64,000 bases of DNA from assembly GCA_002989075.1 (NCBI GenBank), contig PSQN01000005.1, forward strand, positions 62,001-126,000, in the 5' to 3' direction. Both the position numbers and the translations under genes were made by a program. The DNA is from Arthonia radiata. Taxonomy: Eukaryota > Ascomycota > Arthoniomycetes > Arthoniales > Arthoniaceae. Each line of letters begins with the position of its first letter. Position 1 is the stretch's first letter. This document shows, piece by piece, positions 52,712 through 64,000 of this stretch. The notes beneath the pieces were generated by a model, which saw only the letters and a program-made list of their open reading frames with translations, did no database searches and was not told the DNA's origin.

Positions 52712-55700
52712 TCAAAGCTCCGTCTTGCCTCCCTCTCCACCACTACCAGCTGAGAAATTAATCCTCCATCCCCTCGCAATCTTCACGTCCGGCGCCCTCA
52801 CAACGGCCCAATCCGCCTTGCCCTTCCCACCTTCATGCCACTGCATACTGACGTCCCTAGTCCCATCCTTACTCTGCCCCAGCACCTTCTGCTGCTCCCC
52901 TTGCTTCTCCCTCACACCAGCACCACCCTCCTCACTCACGCTGACGGTACTCTTCCCCTTCCAGCTCTTCAGCGCGCCCACCACGATAATCCGCTCGACG
53001 CCGATGTGATCTTGACTGCTCAAGTACTCCTCTTTCGTCTTCTTGAAGCTCTTGCTCACGCCCTCAGCTATCGCCTCGTCGTCGGCCTCTTCACTCCTCA
53101 GCCCGTCGTTCTCGAAGACGAATCGCCGCTGTATCCGCGCTCCGGATTGGTATTTGTAGCTCTCTCCGTCATCCAGATAGACTTCGCCGCTCGCTTTGCC
53201 GACCTCTGGATCCAGGACAATGACCAGCGTAAACGGATCCTCTTTCATCAATCCGCTGCTGCGCCTAGGGCGGTCTCGTCGTGGGAAGATGTGGCCCGCC
53301 CGCATGAGAAGTGGGATCTTGCCCAGGCCCGCAGGCACGCTTACGCTCTTGCCGCTCGCCGTCGAAGCGTACGTGGTGTAGTCGAAGTAATCATAGTACA
53401 TCTCTGCCTTCTTCCCTTCTTCGGCCGCAGGTAGGTAGATAGTTGTGCTGTCCGCGCCTTCATCCACGATCGGCCTCACCAGCAGCCCCGTGTCACCCAG
53501 GTACATCTGTTGGTCCATCGCGAACCCGGCAGCATCATGAGGATGAGCCCACCACATCGGTCTGACAATGGGGAAGCCATCGACAGACGCCGCATGGAAC
53601 GCAATATACCAAGCCGGTAACAACGCATACCGCAGCCGCAACGCCTCCGTGATGTATGTCCGCTCCGGTTCTTGTATGAGGTACGGCTCCCTTCTTCTCG
53701 TATCGATGTGCGCATGCGCTCTGAAAAATGGGTAGAACGCGCCAGCCTGGTACCAGCGCACGAGCAAGTCCGGACCAGGGTTCCCGAAGAAGCCGCCGAC
53801 GTCTGCGCCTGCAAAGGGGAAGCCGGAGATACCGTTTTGCAGGATCATAGGGATGGAGGCGGCCAAGTGATCCCAACGCGCTTGATTGTCGCCGGTCCAC
53901 ATTGCGCCCAGGCGTTGTGAGCCGGCGAAGTAAGAGCGCGTGAGGATGAACGGCCTTGTAACAGGCGTTCTCGCCTTAGGGTCGTCGCGGACCTGCAGAG
54001 CGTGGAACGAGGCATTGATGAAGGTCAGGCCGTTGACATTGTGGATGTCGCGGTGCTCCCAGCCGCCGTGATGAACGAGGTCCTTCGGCATGGTCTGGTC
54101 CGGCCCGGAGAAGACGGAGGGCTCGTTCATGTCGTTCCAGAGGAAGACATTCTTGGCCGTCCCGACCCACTTGTCGTAGCGGTGGAGCGTCGTCCACCAG
54201 GTATGCGTCGCTGGGTTGAACATGTCGACCCAGTAGGAGGCACCAGGCCAGCAAGAGCCTTCCCAGGGCGCTGACATCTCTTTGTTTTTCACAGCGAGGT
54301 CTTTGGACTTCAGCTCATCGACGACGTGGTAGCCGTCTTCTTTCTTGATGTGGGGATCGATGATGGCGACGAGTTTGCGGGCGTGGTCGGCGAGCTGCTG
54401 GAGCATGTCAAGGGGCTTCGGGAACGTCAACGGATCCCAAGTAAAGTATTTCTTGCTGTCGAGATACTCGATGTCCAGCCAGATGATATCGTAGGGGATG
54501 TTATGACGATCGAACTTGCGGTCAACGTCGCGCACGTCTTCGTCCGTGATGTAGTTCCAGCGGCACTGGTGGTAAGCGGTCGCGAACTGATTGGGAAGTT
54601 GGGTGTAGCCTGTGAGCTCGCCGTACTGGCGCGACAAGTCTTGGGGTGTCGGCCCCAGGAAGATAAAGATATCTAACAGACCAGACTCAGAGAACCAATG
54701 AGTCTTGGTGGTGGGCAACTTGCTTGACAATGGGTTGATCGAGCTCTCTTTGCGGATGTCGACCCATGTCTCAGCAGCATTCAGCCAAAAGACACCGCAG
54801 GTCGAGGCTTTCTTGTGAGCTTGCATTAACGGGATGGCGCCGTAAAGCGTCATTGGCGAGTCCAGCTCGTACTCGAAGACGTCGGTGTTGTATAGACGAT
54901 ATGGCTCGCTGTGCTTGCCGTCGCCACCGCTGCGTATCTTGATTAGCTGAGCACATTCGGACTGACCAGGAAACATGCCAAATACTCACGTCGTCTCCTT
55001 CAAGCTAAGCGGTCCAGTATGCTCCGGAATGCCAAACACATGCTCGTACTCACTGAACGTGATGTCCATGCCCACGCTCTCAGGACCTCTCGGCTTGGTG
55101 TCTGTATGCCCATGGAAGCTCTCATCCCACCATGTGCTCTCATCAGACGCCTCTGGCTGCTCATCCTTCTGTACACCTTCCTCGCCCTCCTTCTGCTCAG
55201 GCACCGGCTTCTCAGTCTTCGGCCGCCAATGCTCCATGCTCATAAGCCCGCCATCGTTCAGTATGATCTGCGTCTGACCATCCCGTTTGAACTCCGCACG
55301 AAAAGGCTTGTGCTGAATGATCGCTTCATGCTGTCCGCCCTTCCCATATACCACACGCGTCGTCCCAGTCGGCGAGTCCTTGCTCACGGCTGCGCTCGGG
55401 CTCTTGTGCAGTCCACCGACAATCGTCCACTTTTGTACCTCATTCGACCGCTCTTTCCGCACCTTGCTGTCATGCCGCAGCTGGATGTCGCCCTTCTGTC
55501 TCTTTTCCTCGTCGAGTGTGACCCTCGCAACACCGGACTCGAGAAAGGCGACTGTGAGCGGAAGTCGTACGGTCTCCCGAGAGGTCTCATTGATTGTCTT
55601 CAGCACCGTGCCCGTCAAGAAGCCGTCTTTGAATTTGATCGTCGAGTCGTCGAGCACGTAGGGTGATATCCAGTCTTTCCCTTTGGATGCTGCTTCCTGG

Positions 55701-55902
55701 GCGAGAGCGTGGTTGCGTTTGCAGAAGCCTGACTGCTCGCAGGTTCTGAACTCGTGCTTTTTGACAGATACTGGTTGCAGCGGTCAGCATCTTCACATTA
55801 CGCTCTGGCAAAGCTTGTTTACGCACAGCTGGGGACGATGAGCGCGAGGAAGCAAGCGAGCAAAAGAATGAACGGCGGCCAACCACGGATGAGAGGCGCC
55901 AT
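52712..55902 (-). CDS. glucosidase II alpha subunit (GH31), 3 exons
   Basis: ER enzyme that trims glucose from N-glycans. Exons 55902-55827, 55770-54990 and 54929-52712; introns 56 nt (GTGCGT...CCAG) and 60 nt (GTGAGT...CGCAG). About 1024 residues. The first exon is a signal peptide (MAPLIRGWPPFILLLACF), and phase gives the mature start LSVKKHEFRTC with the cysteine-rich EQSGFCKRNH. The catalytic core has QCRWNYITDEDV, the nucleophile Asp in WNDMNEPSVF, and the acid Asp in TGDNQARWDHL; SYFAGSQRLGAMW and PFFRAHAHIDTRRREPY are GH31 blocks. The beta subunit is not in this window. No ER retrieval signal is expected on the alpha chain. Confidence 0.93.
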
Positions 55903-56672
55903 GAGATACGTAAATGAGTGTGTGAGCTCAGCGGAAGCCCCTGGTATGCTGATAGAGGTCAAGGCTGCGCCATGGAACGAATTCCTTCAGCATCAAATGG
56001 ACGGCTGATGGTATGCCGCCAAGACCTTCGTTAACTCCCAGTCCTCGGTCCTTGGCACATACCTCTCCAGTGGTTGTTATGTGGAGCAGTTCGTTAATCG
56101 CGGTGCTGAAGATAGATGCAGCGGACGCGGCAAAAGTTCACACACAATCGCAGGCAAGAAGAAGGCGGTGGTTTTCAAATTTCTAGGGGGTATATTGTTA
56201 TGACATTATATGAAAATGGTTTTGCTACCAACACAAAAGCCTCTAAGGCTTCCCAGGCGCAACTGTAATGGTAGAATTTACGAGAAGACCTTCCACCAGG
56301 AGTCTGTACGTGATCCAGCCGCGCAGAACATTGCTCACCTACACAGTCCGAGTTAAGCTGAGGCCCGGAGGCTTGACGATGATACGAACAGGCTGGCAGC
56401 CGTTGAGTGATAGGGCTGCATCTTGATGCTCTCCAGTATTTCGTGGTAATTGTTAACGTTGTACCCAAGCTGATACGAAAGTGTTGTTGACCGGCGACGA
56501 GGAATAAGAAATCTTGAGAAATGTTTGTACAGCGAAATAATGCAATGTTCTTGCACGGGATCGCCTCCTGGATGTTCTTCGCGACACCCGCCACTCCACG
56601 CCCTTTTACCTCCCCACGTTCTTTCTTGTACTCCACCAATGCGTTCCAAACGTGTACAGCAACAAACACCAC
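55903..56672. other. intergenic, about 0.8 kb
   Basis: Promoter of the glucosidase gene and 3' flank of the H+-ATPase gene, both minus strand. Short frames only. Confidence 0.4.
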
Positions 56673-59600
56673 TCACTCGTCAACCTCGGCCTCGTTGGCC
56701 TTGCTGGCGAGAATGTAGCGCTTGTTGCCGGTCTTGGAGTCCACGTCATGTTCAATGGCGAGCTTGCTCAGGTGGCCGAGGACATTCTCCATCTGGGTGT
56801 CGGAGTGTGATCGGTTGGATCGGCCAAGGTCGTTAAGCCATGAGATCCGGTTCATGAGGAAATAAACAATGGCGATGACGATGGTGACGAAGATCGAGTA
56901 CATCCACACAACAACGACGGTGACAACGTCGACCCAACCGTCCTGACGCTGCTGGTAGGTGAATACGCCAGTTGGGGATGAGATCTGCTCAAAGGGATCG
57001 CCTGACAACCAACCGAAGATGGTGAAGATCGTAGCGAGGATATCAACGCCGAAGATGGCGCCGACGAGTTGCCACGAGGGCTTAGTCTGGGCGCCACGTG
57101 TGACGAAGATAAGCCAATTCTCGGTAAGCGAGATCTCCAGGAAGAGGATTTCCTGGATATTACCGAAGTTTTGGACAATACCGCCACCGTTGACGAACAT
57201 GGCGCCACGGATGATCCAAGTGGCTGTCGCGAGGAGTAGACCGAGGACAATTGAGATGATCCAAATCTTGGGAAGTTGCCACTCGACAGGTCGAGGCTCG
57301 AAGTGGGCATTGTCGTAGGCGACGGCGACAGTAGCCAAATCAGCGAAAAGGGCGAGGAACACAATCAGATCGCGGCGGACGGTCTCGTTGATGATGACCA
57401 TGCTGGTGACCAAGTAGACTTCCAAGTGTAGACAGAGGGCAATACGGTACTGAATATAGGCCTTCATGCGCTGGAAAATTTGACGAGCGATCTTGATGGC
57501 CGAGACGATGGTGGACAGACCCGGGGCGAGGAAGACGATGTCGGCGGCGGCTTGGGCGGCTTCGGAGGCACCCTCGACTGCGATACCGCAGTCAGACTTC
57601 TTGAGAGATGGGGCGTCATTGACACCGTCACCAGTCATGGCAGTCAAGTGACCACGCTGTTGCAACATCTCCACGACCTGGTACTTGTGCTCGGGGAAGA
57701 CCTCAGCGAAACCATCCGCGCGTTCAGCAAGATCGTGTTGAGTGGCGCCAGAGAGACCAGAGTGGATGAGACGCTCGGAGTTGTAGACCTTGGTGCCAAG
57801 GGCAAGCATCTTGCAAGTTTCCTTAGCAATGGCAATAGCATCACCAGTAAGCATCTTAACTTGAAGACCAAGAGTCTGGGCCTCTGCGATGGTCTGGGCG
57901 GTATCCTCTCGTGGGGGGTCGAACATGGGCATCATACCCAGAAGCTGCCAGTCCTTGTCGCCTTCCTTGACAGCAACACCGAGGGAACGGAAGCCACGTC
58001 GAGCGAAGTCAGTTGCCTTTTCGCTGAACATCTTACGCTCTTCCTCAGTACAGGTAGTAAGGTTGAGCACAGCCTTGGGAGCGCCTTTGGTGCAAGTGTA
58101 CAAGACGCCGTTCTTCTCGACCTCGGCGACGATACGCTTGGAGACAGGATCAAAGGGAATGAACTTCTTGGTGGTCCAGCCTTCCTGGAGGATATCGCGA
58201 GACTTGGGGAACCTCTTAAGAGTCAGGATGGTGACCTTGTCAATGGGGTCGAGTGACTTGGTGTTGTGGGAAGAAGCCAATGCGGCGACTGCCATCATCC
58301 ATGCTGGGTCGACGCCGTCGATGCAGTAGGGCTCACGAATGGAAAGTTGGTTGGCGGTAAGTGTACCAGTCTTGTCGGAGCAGAGAACGTCGACACCAGC
58401 GAGAGACTCGATAGCGGTAAGCTTCTGGACGATAGCCTTCTCTTTGGCAAGGATGGCAGCACCGACAGCTAGAGTCGTGGTGGTGACAACAGGCAGACCG
58501 ACCGGCACACCGATAATCAGGAGAATCAAGACGTAGCTGAGCAAGTTCTGTTCGGCCTCTTCAGGAGTCGCGATCTGGAGACCTCGGAAGAAACCGCCAA
58601 CCCAAGCGATGATGATCCAGCCAATAACCAGAACCAAGAGAGAGGTACCAATGTTGTTCATAATCGCCTTGAAGTGACCTTGATCCTGAGCGCCTTGCAC
58701 GAGAGATGCAGTGCGGCCGACGAAGGAGCCACGAGCGTTCTGAGTGCAGATAGCATAGGCTTTGCCGCGCTTGCAGCCGGTCGTGTAGAAGAGGGTGTCG
58801 CCCATATACTTGTCGACAGCCAGAGACTCACCGGTGATGGCAGACTGATCGCAAGCAATGATGGGGAGACCGTGATGCTTCTCTTCCTCGTCGTCATCGC
58901 TGTTTTCCTTGTCGTGTTCTCGGGTCGTGTCTGGGTCTTCGTCCTTGAGTCGCTGCCACTCGGGAAACCCCTCTTCGCGCTGTTCGTAGTCGCAAATCAG
59001 AGAGGCGTCGCAAGGGCAAACTTGACCTTCTTCGACGATGACAATATCACCAGGGACGATTTCACGAGCGAGAATGTTTTGTTCCGAGCCGCCACGGACG
59101 ACAGTCGCCTTCATAGCGATATCACCCTTGAGGGATGCGACGACATCAGCGGCCTGCTTTTCTTGGTACCAACCGACGATAGCGTTCAACATCAGGATAC
59201 CGATGATGACACCAAGATCGATCCACTATCTCGGATGTTAGTACTTGGACACAGAGCAGAGCAGAAGGCGTCGCTTACGTCTCGAAGACCAGCAGCGATG
59301 AGGACAGCGATTTCCATAACGTAGAGAATGGGACCTCGAAAGTAGCCGATGAATTGAATAAACGGGTTCTCTTTCTCAGAAGTGAGTTCGTTCCAGCCAG
59401 CACCTTTGCGACGAGGGGCGATGTCCCCATCTGTGAGACCAGACTTGATATCGGTATTGTACCAATCGTCAGGGACTGTAAGATAGAGTTAGCAAACAGG
59501 AGGAGGGCATGGCTCGTAGTTTGGCATGGCATACCTTCGAAGCCTTCGCCAGTCGACTTCTTTTGCTTCTTCCAGAACATCCACTTTGGTGTGGGCTTTT

Positions 59601-59958
59601 CCTCGTCGTCTGCCATGCCTTTTCCGGAGCCCAAACTTATGGTAGACTTTCTTCGTCCATCGCGATAAGTGGAAATGTATCGCACAAGATTGGAGTACTC
59701 GTCGTTGCCTTCAATTGAGGTCAGTAACAGCAGCAGTGCAGTAAAAGACAATTCAACAAACCTGTTGGAACATCGCCACCGAGGCCACCCTTCTCCTGTG
59801 AGGCTGTTAGTTGCGCATCCAAGCTATAACAGTGTGAGGGGTGACTTGCGTCGCCTGGAGCTGAGTGCGAGTTAGCATAAGCGCGATTGCGACGTGGACA
59901 CCGACAACATACCATTTTCCAAGTCGAACTTGAGGTGGTTGGGCGCTTCGCTACCCAT
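56673..59958 (-). CDS. PMA1: plasma-membrane H+-ATPase, long form (P3A), 6 exons
   Basis: Pumps protons out of the cell with ATP. Exons on the minus strand: 59958-59913, 59860-59850 (11 nt), 59795-59762, 59708-59535, 59475-59279 and 59225-56673, about 1004 residues. Intron 2 (59849-59796) has a GCAAGT donor; the others are GT-AG, 52-59 nt. The N-terminus MGSEAPNHLKFDLENAPGDE is acidic. In the catalytic part, TGES sits near 285, the phosphorylated Asp in CSDKTGTLT near 438, KGAPK in the nucleotide domain and GDGVNDAPSLKK after it. An acidic insert (DEDPDTTREHDKENSDDDEEE) in the actuator domain marks the longer filamentous-fungal isoform. The C-terminus (NEAEVDE) is a short autoinhibitory-type tail. 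Which paralogue (Pma1/Pma2) is not certain. Confidence 0.93.
59850..59860 (-). other. 11-nt microexon in the H+-ATPase gene
   Basis: CTCCAGGCGAC lies between a CTCAG acceptor and a GC donor (GCAAGT). It adds A-P-G-D in phase between LEN and EKGGLGG. Confidence 0.6.
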
Positions 59959-61824
59959 GATAGGCGATAAGTTGTGGAAATGGAGTGGAGAGGGGAGAGT
60001 GGGAGCTGTGGAGAGCTGGACAGGCGAGTGTAAACAAGCGGAAGCTCGGCAAGGTCGGAGGTAAGATAGCTGTTAGAAATGTCGAAATGGACAGCTAGAA
60101 GAATGCGGAGCAGAGGCGCATTCAGGACAGTTTAGTAGTGGTCACACTGTCTGAGCGCCGGTCAGAGCACTGTCGACAGATGTGAAGAATTGAAACTACC
60201 AAGTCTTGGGGAAAGAAGAGGGAGCAAGAGGAGAGAGCAGGAGCGAAGGGAACTGTTCGAGTTTTTGCGCTAAGAGGGCATATTCATTACCGCATTGGGC
60301 TAATTCTCGCGCAACCGTATCTTCCGGCCAGAGCACCGAACCCTTCGCTCGTCCGGGTTCGCACTCTCCACAGCGAGCGACCAAGGCCTGAAATCACTGT
60401 GACCTCACCAGATCAATCTCCTTGTCAAAACGATCGCTATCTATTGTTACAATTCCTGCGCACGACGCCTGCAGTGGGGGGCGTTGATGGGCGGGGAAAT
60501 GAGTGTCAAGTCAAGCGAGACACAGCTAGCTCGCTCCGCAAATGTAGGTGCAACAGACGCCATCGCGTCCACGTCCTCGATCCTGCCATTGCTGTTCTCG
60601 ATTCAAGCTCTAGAGACCTTATGCGCATTGGTTGGCTTCTAGTGCAGCTTCACTGCCTACTGCTTTGGCTCTCGTGCATGTTCCAGGGACAGAAGGACCG
60701 ATGAGGGTGGAAGCTGGTGTTGATCTGACTGGAGAGCTCGCAGCGCCGAGCGCACGAGCTGCTTGCTGCACCTCTGGGCCCTGCAGGACACCTCGCCCGC
60801 TCGCAGCATAAACTTTGGGAGGTGTGAGAACGGTCTCACGGTTGAACGTTTCTCCCGACCAGAGGGCCAATGACAGGCACTTAAATGACAGCCATCGGAG
60901 TGGAGCCAGACCGGAAGAGGAGAAGCGTTGGACCCATCCTGCCGTCATTGCGCGAATTATGGACCCGGTACACGCCTGCCTTGACTCAATGGGCACCCAC
61001 TGTGCCGCACAGCTGCCCCAGCCCAGCTCTGATAGAAGATAACGTGGCATCCACAGCTTCTATCCTGACTTCTCAAGCAACTCATAACGCGCTCTGACTT
61101 TGGCTCGCATCCGTGATTACCCCTGATGTAGTTGCAGTGGAGTGTCGAATCTAGCATTCGGCCAGCCGGCAAGGCGATAACGAGCGATTGGACTCTCAAC
61201 AATGAGACGTAATTTCGTTGTAAGCCCGAGCGTACGGTAGATTACCATCATCCGTTGGGGCGCCATCATTACGACAGCCAGCCCGTCTGAGCGGTTTTCT
61301 AGAATCCTTCTAGCGCTACTCCTGCGCGAATTCTGGTTTTATCTCTCTCGAATTGCCTTTTCGCTCCCACCATCTTCCGAGTCGCGAGAGGCCCGACCCA
61401 TAATGCTGATGTGGATAGGGTTCTGACCCTTTTGTCAGAGCCGCATCGCTCCACCACCGAGCAAAAAGACGCTGAGGCTTTAAAATCTCCTCGTGAGACG
61501 ACGGTGACATCGAGCACGCTCCGGCCAAGTGTAGGACAGAGCGTGCATGTATCGTTTTGTCCAACCTCAAAACAGCAGAAACAACGACCACAGACCTTGG
61601 CGTGAGACATCTTTGCTGTACCGGACAAAGGGGTGGCTCGCGAGCGCTCGCCCACAATAGGTTTGGGTTCAAGCAGAAAAGCCGAGTGTATCGATCCGCC
61701 AAGCGGTTCAAGACTGGGGAAATGCCCGTTCGATGTGGTAGTGATGGTGACAGGTGTCCTGTCACGAATTGCTCCATGCAAAGCCAGGCTAAAGGCGAGC
61801 AAAGGCAGGCCATGGCAGCATTGC
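59959..61824. other. intergenic, 1.9 kb, H+-ATPase promoter
   Basis: A long upstream region, as usual for the highly expressed proton pump. Frames on the minus strand at 61299-61844 lack protein-like pattern and are rejected. No RNA gene or repeat seen. Confidence 0.45.
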
Positions 61825-63507
61825 TCAAGCTTCAGGGCGGTCATATCGTATTCGATGCCATGCTGTCGTGAGATTTCCTCTGAAGTTCCAATTCGACTCG
61901 TGGCTTTCTGGTTGTGCCTGATACGCTTCGTCGACAGCCTTCACGGCGAACGAGCGTCCAGCTTGGTCTCTAGGAATGGCGAGTCTCCAACGTTGCCAGG
62001 CCCATGCTTTTGTGCCTTTTGATTCTTCATCAATAAGATCCGCTTGTTTCCAGCTCTTGCCATCGTCCGCACTAACGTCGACACGGATGATTCTCCGACC
62101 GCCACCAGAAAAGGCGTAGCCCTGCAACGATATAGCGTCTTGGTTCATGCCGTACACCTCTAGCAGTGCGTGGTTCTCTGAAGGCAGCTCCTCCATCTGA
62201 GTAAATGCGCTCTGCACCGGCAGCTCTTGAATGGCAGGTGCCTTCGACCAGTCAATGTCGTTGGCAGACTGATTCGGTCCAAAGCATTTGTAATCACGCT
62301 GTTGCCATTGCGACTGGGACTCGTCCTCGGAAGCGATGATACGTTTTATCCACTTCACACTACGCGCAGCGACATGGCCAGGCACGACGACCCTTAGTGG
62401 ATATCCGTGGTCCTGAGGGAGGTCTTCGCCATTCATCTTGTAGGCAAGAAGGACGTCGCCGCGCTTATCGACTGCCTTTTCGATAGGTATTGAGGCCCCG
62501 TACGCTTCCGATCCAGCAAACTGGGCGTGTTTGACATCTTCCGGGAGGTCATCTACAGCGAGGCCTGCATCTTTCAGTACATCACGCAGTCGGACACCTG
62601 TCCACTCCGCGTTACCAATGGCTCCCACACCCCATGCGAGGCCTTGCGTTTGCCTCGAGCCTGCGTTCATATGCGAGCGGCGATTGCCGGAGCATTGCAG
62701 CACTGCAGTGACGCTATGCTCTTGAAATTTCTCACGAAGATCTTTTAAGGAGTACTCTCTCTCCTCGCCATCATTGAGCTCGACCGTGAGCCTGTAGTCA
62801 TCCACGGTCTTAAAATATGGCGTCCACAAATGATTGCGGACGTAAAACACCTCGTTTGGCGTTATGAACTGGTCAAGCTCGTCCTGCGGTGTCTCTGCAT
62901 TGCACGGCCGAGAGCTTAGCACCTTGAGACGACCATCTCGTTCCGGATCGGTCTTGAATGGGTCGTCCACTGAGTCGGCAGGAACCTTGCCGTCCACTAA
63001 ATCTTGGGGATCAACGACCCCAATGAAGTACTGCTCCAGAATATCGTAAACGTCCTGTTTCTGGTGGATGGAAAATATCTTCCAGTATTGGTCAATATTG
63101 TTGCCGGCCGCCCTTAAGATGACTTCTCCGCCCGGGTGGTTGGGAATCCAATCAGTGATGTCGTACACACGTTCGCCTCTGATCACCCACACATTTTCTG
63201 CATCGCCTCCGTGCTTGTGGACCTCAGATAACCTTATCTTGCGTGGCTCGGGTCCAGAATGTGCGTGGGCTTCAACGGGCCAAAGCCACCATGAAGAGGC
63301 CAAGCCCATGCTCACAGCAAACAGCGTTGGAGCCGCTATACCTGCTTTTTGCGATGCTTTGCGGCACAGTCGTCCAGATGTATGACTACACTTATGGCTT
63401 TGTATGAAGGCGCGTGGAACATACCGAGAGCGAGAGGCCTTGCAGTTCAGAAACTGTGATGTGAGCCGCGAAGTTTTCGAGATCAAGGAGTGTGTTGAAC
63501 GATCCAT
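61825..63507 (-). CDS. sulfite oxidase (cytochrome b5 + molybdopterin domains), mitochondrial
   Basis: Oxidises sulfite to sulfate. About 560 residues, single exon. Residues 1-60 are basic and Ser-rich; a hydrophobic segment (PTLFAVSMGLASSWWLWP) follows, consistent with a bipartite signal to the intermembrane space. The cytochrome b5 domain has the heme histidine in WIPNHPGGEVI and the second in FSIHQKQDVYD. The Moco domain has the ligand cysteine in VTAVLQCSGNRRS, then GLAWGVGAIGNAEWTGVRL and HGYPLRVVVPGHVAARSVKW; the C-terminal dimerisation domain follows. A tandem MluI-box pair lies about 260 bp upstream of the start. Electron acceptor (cytochrome c) is from family knowledge. Confidence 0.95.
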   Translation of the reverse strand: MDRSTHSLISKTSRLTSQFLNCKASRSRYVPRAFIQSHKCSHTSGRLCRKASQKAGIAAPTLFAVSMGLASSWWLWPVEAHAHSGPEPRKIRLSEVHKHGGDAENVWVIRGERVYDITDWIPNHPGGEVILRAAGNNIDQYWKIFSIHQKQDVYDILEQYFIGVVDPQDLVDGKVPADSVDDPFKTDPERDGRLKVLSSRPCNAETPQDELDQFITPNEVFYVRNHLWTPYFKTVDDYRLTVELNDGEEREYSLKDLREKFQEHSVTAVLQCSGNRRSHMNAGSRQTQGLAWGVGAIGNAEWTGVRLRDVLKDAGLAVDDLPEDVKHAQFAGSEAYGASIPIEKAVDKRGDVLLAYKMNGEDLPQDHGYPLRVVVPGHVAARSVKWIKRIIASEDESQSQWQQRDYKCFGPNQSANDIDWSKAPAIQELPVQSAFTQMEELPSENHALLEVYGMNQDAISLQGYAFSGGGRRIIRVDVSADDGKSWKQADLIDEESKGTKAWAWQRWRLAIPRDQAGRSFAVKAVDEAYQAQPESHESNWNFRGNLTTAWHRIRYDRPEA

Positions 63508-63896
63508 TGTTACTGCTTGGAGGCTAATGACAGCAGACTACGCGGCTCTAATAGGCCAAGAGAGTGCTTCGGTGGATAAGCCAAGGTGCGGAAAGCACGA
63601 ACTTAAGGAACATGATCGCCTCACAACGTCTCCAGCCTTACAGCCTACAGTAGACCTTCAATAGTGCCAGTAATGGAGAAATCAATAGGCCATGCGCTAT
63701 ACCGCTTAGGGAACTGCAGAGTTCGAAGGAGAAGAGGCTGATGATGTCACGTCCAAAAGGGTCGACGCGTCGACGCGTCCTCGATGCAGGGTAGCTTCTC
63801 ACCTTCTATTCTCTTACCACCACGCTCTTCACGCAATCACGAGAAAACACATGCGAGGCCATTCGAGGCGATTGTGGCAAGATTTTCTGGTATTGG
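63508..63896. other. intergenic, sulfite oxidase promoter
   Basis: About 390 bp with the MluI-box pair (listed separately). Also the 3' flank of the partial gene at the window edge. Confidence 0.45.
63765..63778. promoter_or_regulatory. two MluI boxes (ACGCGT) in tandem
   Basis: ACGCGT occurs at 63765-63770 and 63773-63778 within a repeated GTCGACGC unit (63761-63776). ACGCGT is the MCB core bound by MBF (Mbp1/Swi6 family) in G1/S promoters. They lie 258-271 bp upstream of the sulfite oxidase start. Confidence 0.45.
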
Positions 63897-64000
63897 CTAC
63901 GAACCATCGAAGTGAAACCCGAGCTCTTCCAAAGTCCTGATCTCGTGACGCTGCTCACCTTTCTCTGCGAACGCCTGCTTCAATTGAGGAACGTTCATGC
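63897..64000 (-). CDS. 3' end of a gene cut by the window edge
   Basis: On the minus strand the frame is open from the edge to a TAG at 63897-63899. It reads VPQLKQAFAEKGEQRHEIRT (first part) and ends EELGFHFDGS. The composition looks coding and helical. A GGTGAGC in this frame (near 63957) could also be a donor, so the last exon may be shorter. I cannot name the family from 34 residues. Confidence 0.4.
   Translation of the reverse strand, partial: MNVPQLKQAFAEKGEQRHEIRTLEELGFHFDGS

Noticed and set aside
57480-58256. 258-codon plus-strand frame inside the H+-ATPase gene
   Set aside because: Antisense shadow of a strongly codon-biased gene.
61299-61844. 181-codon minus-strand frame overlapping the sulfite oxidase 3' end
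   Set aside because: No recognisable motif and overlaps the true gene's stop; another equally long frame lies in a second phase.
1-64000. Virus-like elements, LTR or LINE elements, DNA transposons, CRISPR arrays
   Set aside because: No reverse transcriptase, integrase, capsid or transposase frame, no long terminal or inverted repeats, and no regular spaced repeats were seen.

Overview
The window looks like a chromosome arm of a filamentous ascomycete (Pezizomycotina; Dothideomycetes is my inference, not proven). The evidence is dense protein-coding genes on both strands, introns of about 45-165 nt (most 50-65) with GTRNGT donors, CTRAC-type branch sites and YAG acceptors, and families found only or mainly in filamentous fungi: HapX, a CipC-like protein, DUF3405, a fungal rhodopsin-domain membrane protein, and a long-form plasma-membrane H+-ATPase. 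I saw no retroelement, DNA transposon, CRISPR array, rRNA or convincing tRNA gene. Many starts and exon joins below were rebuilt by hand from splice sites and reading-frame phase, so 5' ends may differ from a simple ORF scan.

Layout. 0-10.4 kb: an Aim6-like phosphodiesterase, an HSL-type esterase, a Ulp2-like SUMO protease with three small leading exons, and a class II eIF4E (4EHP). 10.4-14.8 kb: a gene-poor stretch with two small intron-bearing orphan genes and one frame broken by a single stop. 14.8-22.5 kb: small genes, namely a FLILHELT mitochondrial membrane protein, an acyl-esterase, a CipC-like protein, an AIG2/GGCT-fold protein, a short conserved-looking protein and several doubtful reading frames. 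23.5-30.4 kb: a Cyk3-like cytokinesis protein and cysteinyl-tRNA synthetase. 32-38.4 kb: three tandem plus-strand genes (rhodopsin-domain protein, METTL25-like methyltransferase, DUF3405 protein). 40.3-46.4 kb: an AMID/FSP1-like flavoprotein, Met12-type methylenetetrahydrofolate reductase, the SNARE Tlg1 and a small hypothetical protein. 48.3-52.3 kb: the iron regulator HapX, a mitochondrial [2Fe-2S] ferredoxin and the mitochondrial fusion factor Ugo1. 52.7-64 kb: glucosidase II alpha, the H+-ATPase, sulfite oxidase and the 3' end of one further gene.

Functional links. Most genes are unrelated housekeeping neighbours. The one coherent group is HapX (represses iron-consuming pathways under iron starvation), a mitochondrial Fe-S ferredoxin (an iron consumer) and Ugo1 within 4 kb. 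The HapX upstream region carries a duplicated palindrome, one copy enclosing a CCAAT box. Two introns (in the cyk3-like and H+-ATPase genes) use GC-AG borders, and the H+-ATPase has an 11-nt microexon. I found no strong candidate for a wholly new system. The best leads are the orphan-gene island at 11.8-14.0 kb, the HapX palindromes and the GC-AG/microexon structure.
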